Part shown: positions 60,845-64,000 of the stretch, piece by piece
Numbering within the stretch: position 1 is the first letter of the stretch
How the letters are laid out: every line of letters begins with the position of its first letter
Assembly (NCBI RefSeq): GCF_001899645.1
Contig: NZ_MKVV01000043.1
Location: forward strand, 26,090-90,089
DNA from: Pseudonocardia sp. 73-21
Lineage (GTDB): Bacteria > Actinomycetota > Actinomycetes > Mycobacteriales > Pseudonocardiaceae
DNA length: 64,000 nucleotides
Direction of reading: 5' to 3'
Program-made: the position numbers and the translations under genes
The notes under the pieces: model-generated
Seen by the model: the letters and a program-made list of their open reading frames with translations, nothing else
What the model was told of the DNA's origin: nothing
Database searches by the model: none

Positions 60845-60858
60845 TCTGAATCGTGCTC
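60845..60858 (+). repeat. 14-bp direct repeat, left flank of IS1634-like element
   Basis: TCTGAATCGTGCTC occurs here and again at 62099-62112, bracketing the transposase remnant. This is most simply a target-site duplication. Confidence 0.65.
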
Positions 60859-62098
60859 GGCCCCTGACTTGGCTCAGATCAGTGCGCAGTTCCAGGTGAA
60901 GTGATGCGCGTCAGCGCATCACGAAGCTCGTCCGGGACGGGATCAGCGGCGGTGAGCAGGCGGGCGCCGGCGTGGATCTGGACGGTGCGGTAGTGGCGCG
61001 CTGTCTGCACGACCCTGCGAACCGACCAGCCGGAGCGTGCCTCGATGAGCCGGGAGACGGCGAGAGCGGCGAGAGCGGCGAAGACGATGGTCAGGTGCGC
61101 CTCGATGGAAGCGCGTTTGTGGTGATAGATCGGCCGTGCGGCCAGGTCGTGCTGGGACATGCGGAAGGAGCGCTCGATCTGCAAGAGCCGGTGGTCCTTC
61201 CCCGCCACCGCGCGTTCGGCCTTGCCGCTCTGCTCGTCGATCCCGTGCAGCGTGCGCCGAGCTCGATCAGCGGTGAACTGGTAGTAGATGACCTGGTCAC
61301 GACGCTTGTCGGTGTGCCCGGCGGGCCGGGCTGGGTCAGCAACAGCCCGTCCGGGACGTCCTGGCCGGGGTGCTGCGCGCGCCATTCGGTGATCACGTAG
61401 GGGACCTGCGGGATCTTCGCGCCGAGGATGAACGACAGCCCCGCTGCCTCGATCGACCGCCGGTTGCCCTCGGAGATCGTGCCCGCGTCCGCGACCACCG
61501 TGACGTCGGTGAGCCGATGGGCGGCCATGAACGCCGGCAACGTGGGCAGCATCGTGGCGGTCTCGGCCCGGTTGCCCTCGAACGCCTCGACCCTCAGCGG
61601 GAACCCGGCCGCGTCGGTCAACAAGCCGATCGTGACCTGCGGTTCCAGGCGGCGATCTTTCGAGAAGCCGGGTTACCGGAGTCCGTCACCGGTGTCGGTC
61701 TCGAAGCAGAGCGGCGGGACGTCGTAGAGCACCAGACTCGCCGGCCCGAGCCGGGCATGGCGGGCGCACGCAGCGGCCAGATCGCGGCGCCAACCATCGT
61801 CGGCGTAGCGCTGCAGGCGCCGCTTCACCGTGGCGTAGGAGACCGTGTCGATCCGCGCCTCGGCCAGCACCCGCAGACTGTCGATCTTGCTGGTCGGTTC
61901 GATGATCCTGGCCAGCACCAACTGCCTAAACCTCATCGCCGCCGGGAGCAGCGTCGAACCCGAGCTGATCGTAGGCCGCGCAGCGCGTCCCACAGCGGTG
62001 TCATCCGCGAAGTGCGCACCCTCAGCCGACCCGCCACCCGATCCTGCAGGTCAACGCCCGACCGTCAGCATCAAGATCGACTTATGAGCCAAGTCGGG
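60859..62098 (-). mobile_element. Decayed IS1634-family insertion sequence
   Basis: The element is bounded by imperfect terminal inverted repeats: CCTGACTTGGCTCA at 60863-60876 and its partner, which reads CCCGACTTGGCTCA on the other strand, at 62085-62098. It is flanked by the 14-bp direct repeats. It contains only a broken transposase gene. It landed 23 bp after the histidine kinase stop without damaging that gene. Confidence 0.7.
60879..61993 (-). pseudogene. IS1634-family transposase, frameshifted with internal deletion
   Basis: Minus-strand parts in order are FRQLVLARIIEPTSKIDSLR, VSYATVKRRLQRYADDGWRR, ASLVLYDVPPLCFETDTGDG, then in another frame EAFEGNRAETATMLPTLPAF and TVVADAGTISEGNRR (catalytic Asp region), then in a third frame QVIYYQFTADRARRTLHGID and LQIERSFRMSQHDLAARPIY (catalytic Glu region). 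About 60 residues normally found between the GIDEQ and IERSFRM segments seem absent, as does the N-terminus. It is not able to make an active transposase. Confidence 0.7.
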
Positions 62099-62112
62099 TC
62101 TGAATCGTGCTC
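62099..62112 (+). repeat. 14-bp direct repeat, right flank of IS1634-like element
   Basis: Second copy of TCTGAATCGTGCTC, immediately outside the right inverted repeat. Confidence 0.65.
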
Positions 62113-62304
62113 CACCCTGCCGTCGAGCCCGGTTTCCGGCTGGACCGCCCGGAACACGGCGACCGGCGGATCACGTACTCGACCCACGCCTACGCGACGG
62201 AACGCCCGCGACCCTGGCACGCCGTCACCCAGCCCGGGGCCCACGCCGAGCACGGAGATGCTGGTGCGCCACCTGCTCGCCCGGTCCCACTGGCGACCCG
62301 CCGC
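62113..62304. other. Spacer right of the insertion element
   Basis: No gene with a recognisable motif is seen here. It may be the former downstream region of the two-component operon. Confidence 0.4.
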
Positions 62305-62463
62305 TCACCCCGGCGCACAGCCCCTCGCCAGCAGGAACCGCCGCCGCTCACGCTGCCACTTCCGGGGGTTGCCGATGCGCCCCATCGCGAACGTGTACTC
62401 GACGTACTCGGCGTCCTCCTGGTCGGCGTCGAACCGGCGACGTGCCACGAGGAACTCGTCCAT
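62305..62463 (-). CDS. Small hypothetical protein
   Basis: 52 residues from the ATG at 62461-62463, which has GGAG eight bases upstream (an alternative ATG lies two codons earlier). The sequence [20 protein letters not shown] then a basic, Trp/Arg-rich C-terminal part ([13 protein letters not shown]) looks like a genuine small charged protein. I do not recognise it. Confidence 0.45.
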   Translation of the reverse strand: MDEFLVARRRFDADQEDAEYVEYTFAMGRIGNPRKWQRERRRFLLARGCAPG

Positions 62464-62538
62464 CGTCATCTCCACCGGCCCAGCGTGGCGGCGTGCGGGC
62501 ACCCGGGCATCCCCCGGCCCGGTGGCGTGACGGGGGAG

Positions 62539-63369
62539 CTACGGCACCGTCAGCAGCCCCGGATCGAACGACGCCCGCGCCGTGACCGCCGCCGCGGCAG
62601 CGTCGACGATGAGGATCGCGTCGGGCTCCCGGCCCTTCGGGATCTCGATCGCGGCGCTGTCGGGGCCGTCGCGGTGGGCCATGAGCCAGTCGTAGAGGAG
62701 CCAGTCCAGGGCGCAGGAGACGGCCATCGGGTCGGCGTCGGCGGCCTTGGCCGAGGTGATCACCGACCGGATCGCCTCGCGGTGCTCCTGCAGTGACGCG
62801 TCCTTGTTGGTGCCGGAGCTGTCGAACAGGATCATGGCCAAGGTCAGCGGGTAGCGCGGACCCGCCTCGGTGCGCACGATCCAGCGCCCGCCCTTCCACG
62901 GCTTCTCCGGATCGACGACGGTCATCTCGCCGAACCCGCCGACGACGCCGAGCGACGGGTCGTCCAGCTCACCGTCGAAGGGGGCGGGGCCGAGCAGGTC
63001 CAGCGGCTGGCGGGCCCGGACGCTGAACAGGAACGCCGTGCCGATGATCAACCCGGAGCGCACCTCGGCCACCAGCCCGGTGCGGTCCAGCGCCGTCGCG
63101 TACTCGTGGACGAGCCGGTCGAGGACACGGTGCAGCTCGCGGAGGTCCTCGCGTTCGGTCGCGGTCGGCCGGCGCCCGCCGCCCAGCACGTCGCCGAACC
63201 GGCCGGCCGCGATGATCAGGGCGTCGTCGAGGGCCTCGAGGTGGGTGGCGACGAGCCGGTCCGGCTCGTCGTCGGTGAGGACGAGATCGGGCAGCGCGAT
63301 CGGCCGCCCGGCGGGGGTGACCCAGTGGAACCCGATCTGCCCCTCATCCTGCGCGATCCGTGGTCTCAT
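62539..63369 (-). CDS. Hypothetical protein of 276 residues
   Basis: A long open frame with good actinobacterial codon use. It begins [20 protein letters not shown]. It has a helical middle ([20 protein letters not shown]), a glycine-rich section ([20 protein letters not shown]) and a conserved-looking [18 protein letters not shown] segment. There is no signal peptide, clear membrane helix or known catalytic motif. The ATG start is near the edge of the preceding gene on the same strand, so it may be in one operon with the edge gene. Function unknown. Confidence 0.65.
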   Translation of the reverse strand: MRPRIAQDEGQIGFHWVTPAGRPIALPDLVLTDDEPDRLVATHLEALDDALIIAAGRFGDVLGGGRRPTATEREDLRELHRVLDRLVHEYATALDRTGLVAEVRSGLIIGTAFLFSVRARQPLDLLGPAPFDGELDDPSLGVVGGFGEMTVVDPEKPWKGGRWIVRTEAGPRYPLTLAMILFDSSGTNKDASLQEHREAIRSVITSAKAADADPMAVSCALDWLLYDWLMAHRDGPDSAAIEIPKGREPDAILIVDAAAAAVTARASFDPGLLTVP

Positions 63370-63436
63370 CCGGCTGCTCCGTTGCGCGTCAGGGGAACGT
63401 GGTGGGGGTGCACGACCGTCGCGAGGCCGAGGGCAC

Positions 63437-64000
63437 TCATCCCGGCGCCACCGGGTGTCGTTCCGCCGACAGCCGGCGGTTCGTCGCCGCCAGTTCGCGC
63501 AGCGTGCTTTCCTCCAGCGTCGTTACCTGATTCTCCGTGAGGTGGTCGCAGAGCAGGTCCCAGTGCAGGGCCACGTGCTGCCCGACCTCGGCATCGCCCT
63601 CGACGCGCTGCACCGTCGGCTCGCCGAGGCCCAGCCCAGTGCCGTTCCAGGTCAGGCGCCGCGACGATACCTCGATCCCGTCGCTGTCCCGGCCGACCAC
63701 CAGCCCCCACCGGATCCGGCAGCTGTCCAGCACGTGCAACGGCTGCTCGTCCATGCCCCTGCCCAGCAGCCGCGACCAGGGGTAGACGCCGAACACGTGG
63801 AAACCGTGGTCGGGCGCCCCGCCGGCGAGCAGCTCCGGTGTCAGGTGCGTCCAGTAGTGGCCGGCCTGCGGGCCGATCACCGCCAGCAGCTCGTCGGCGA
63901 ACCGGGCGTGGTCGACGCCCAGGTCACGGCCGAGCCAGTAGGCCTCGACGAGCCGGTGCTCCAGCGGATCGTCCGTGCCGGTGAGCCGGGCCAGCACCTG
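63437..64000 (-). CDS. Conserved hypothetical protein (DUF6390-like), truncated by the window edge
   Basis: The C-terminal 187 residues of a protein running off the right edge. Segments such as LEHRLVEAYWLGRDLGVDHA, ADELLAVIGPQAGHYWTHLT, HGFHVFGVYPWSRLLGRGM and ALHWDLLCDHLTENQV resemble, as far as I recall, the uncharacterised actinobacterial DUF6390 family. It has an HFV-rich central core, no signal peptide in the visible part and no known enzymatic motif. It is followed on the same strand by the 276-residue hypothetical gene. Confidence 0.65.
   Translation of the reverse strand, partial: QVLARLTGTDDPLEHRLVEAYWLGRDLGVDHARFADELLAVIGPQAGHYWTHLTPELLAGGAPDHGFHVFGVYPWSRLLGRGMDEQPLHVLDSCRIRWGLVVGRDSDGIEVSSRRLTWNGTGLGLGEPTVQRVEGDAEVGQHVALHWDLLCDHLTENQVTTLEESTLRELAATNRRLSAERHPVAPG

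Noticed and set aside
1..64000. tRNA, rRNA, riboswitch or origin of replication
   Set aside because: No cloverleaf, rRNA signature, conserved riboswitch core or clustered DnaA/iteron boxes were seen on either strand. A tRNA/Rfam covariance search would settle this.

Overview
The window is high-GC DNA with GTG/TTG starts, ATGA/GTGA gene overlaps, ECF sigma/anti-sigma pairs, F420-type oxidoreductases and IS families common in actinomycetes. The overall gene style fits an actinobacterium, probably of the Pseudonocardia type. That placement is inference from protein character, not a database match. No rRNA, tRNA or CRISPR array was seen.

Layout. (1) 0.5-6.5 kb: a secreted or anchored alpha/beta hydrolase with a decayed PadR regulator, a VanZ-like membrane protein, a cupredoxin lipoprotein divergent from an ECF sigma/anti-sigma operon, then a strip of broken genes (ArsR tail, histidine kinase, tyrosine recombinase tail). 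(2) 6.5-10.7 kb: a minus-strand operon with a GAF-LuxR regulator, acyl-CoA ligase, acyl-CoA dehydrogenase and MaoC hydratase. (3) 11.0-12.4 kb: a divergent TetR/SDR pair sharing two palindromic operators. (4) 12.5-19.4 kb: a cyclohexanecarboxylate (naphthenate) cluster in which the ligase (AliA-like), dehydrogenase (AliB-like), hydratase (BadK-like), 2-hydroxyacyl-CoA dehydrogenase (BadH-like) and ring hydrolase (BadI-like) are all present with a TetR regulator. Together they would convert cyclohexanecarboxylate to pimeloyl-CoA. (5) 19.8-24.6 kb: a CocE-like hydrolase, a GAF-LytTR regulator, a SufR/ArsR-like regulator and gene tails.

(6) 24.9-42.5 kb is the most unusual region. A single 4600-residue protein has the framework of a Tc (ABC) toxin A subunit: N-terminal VRP1-like region, neuraminidase-like/ABC-toxin region, pore-forming helices and C-terminal TcB-binding domain. 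It carries two large arrays of hemopexin-like repeats, about 24 blades and about 8 blades. Immediately downstream, on the same strand and linked by an ATGA overlap, are unrecognised genes. One encodes a large protein with proline/charge-rich tandem repeats and two related MGxHT...YLNF...GxGEG modules separated by a frameshift. No TcB or TcC gene is in the window.

(7) 42.6-51.1 kb: a degenerate HNH-like protein, then a seven-gene minus-strand catabolic operon (amidohydrolase, frameshifted MFS transporter, FAH-family hydrolase, cupin, ACMSD-like amidohydrolase, acyl-CoA ligase, LysR). (8) 51.2-56.1 kb: transposase and acyl-CoA dehydrogenase remnants surrounding an intact Calvin-cycle pair (fructose-1,6-bisphosphatase and class I phosphoribulokinase). 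(9) 56.2-64.0 kb: two translationally coupled class I aldolase-like proteins lacking the catalytic lysines, a second and different (class II type) phosphoribulokinase, a GAF histidine kinase/NarL response regulator pair, a decayed IS1634-family element bracketed by 14-bp direct repeats, and poorly characterised proteins that run to the right edge. RuBisCO is not in the window.
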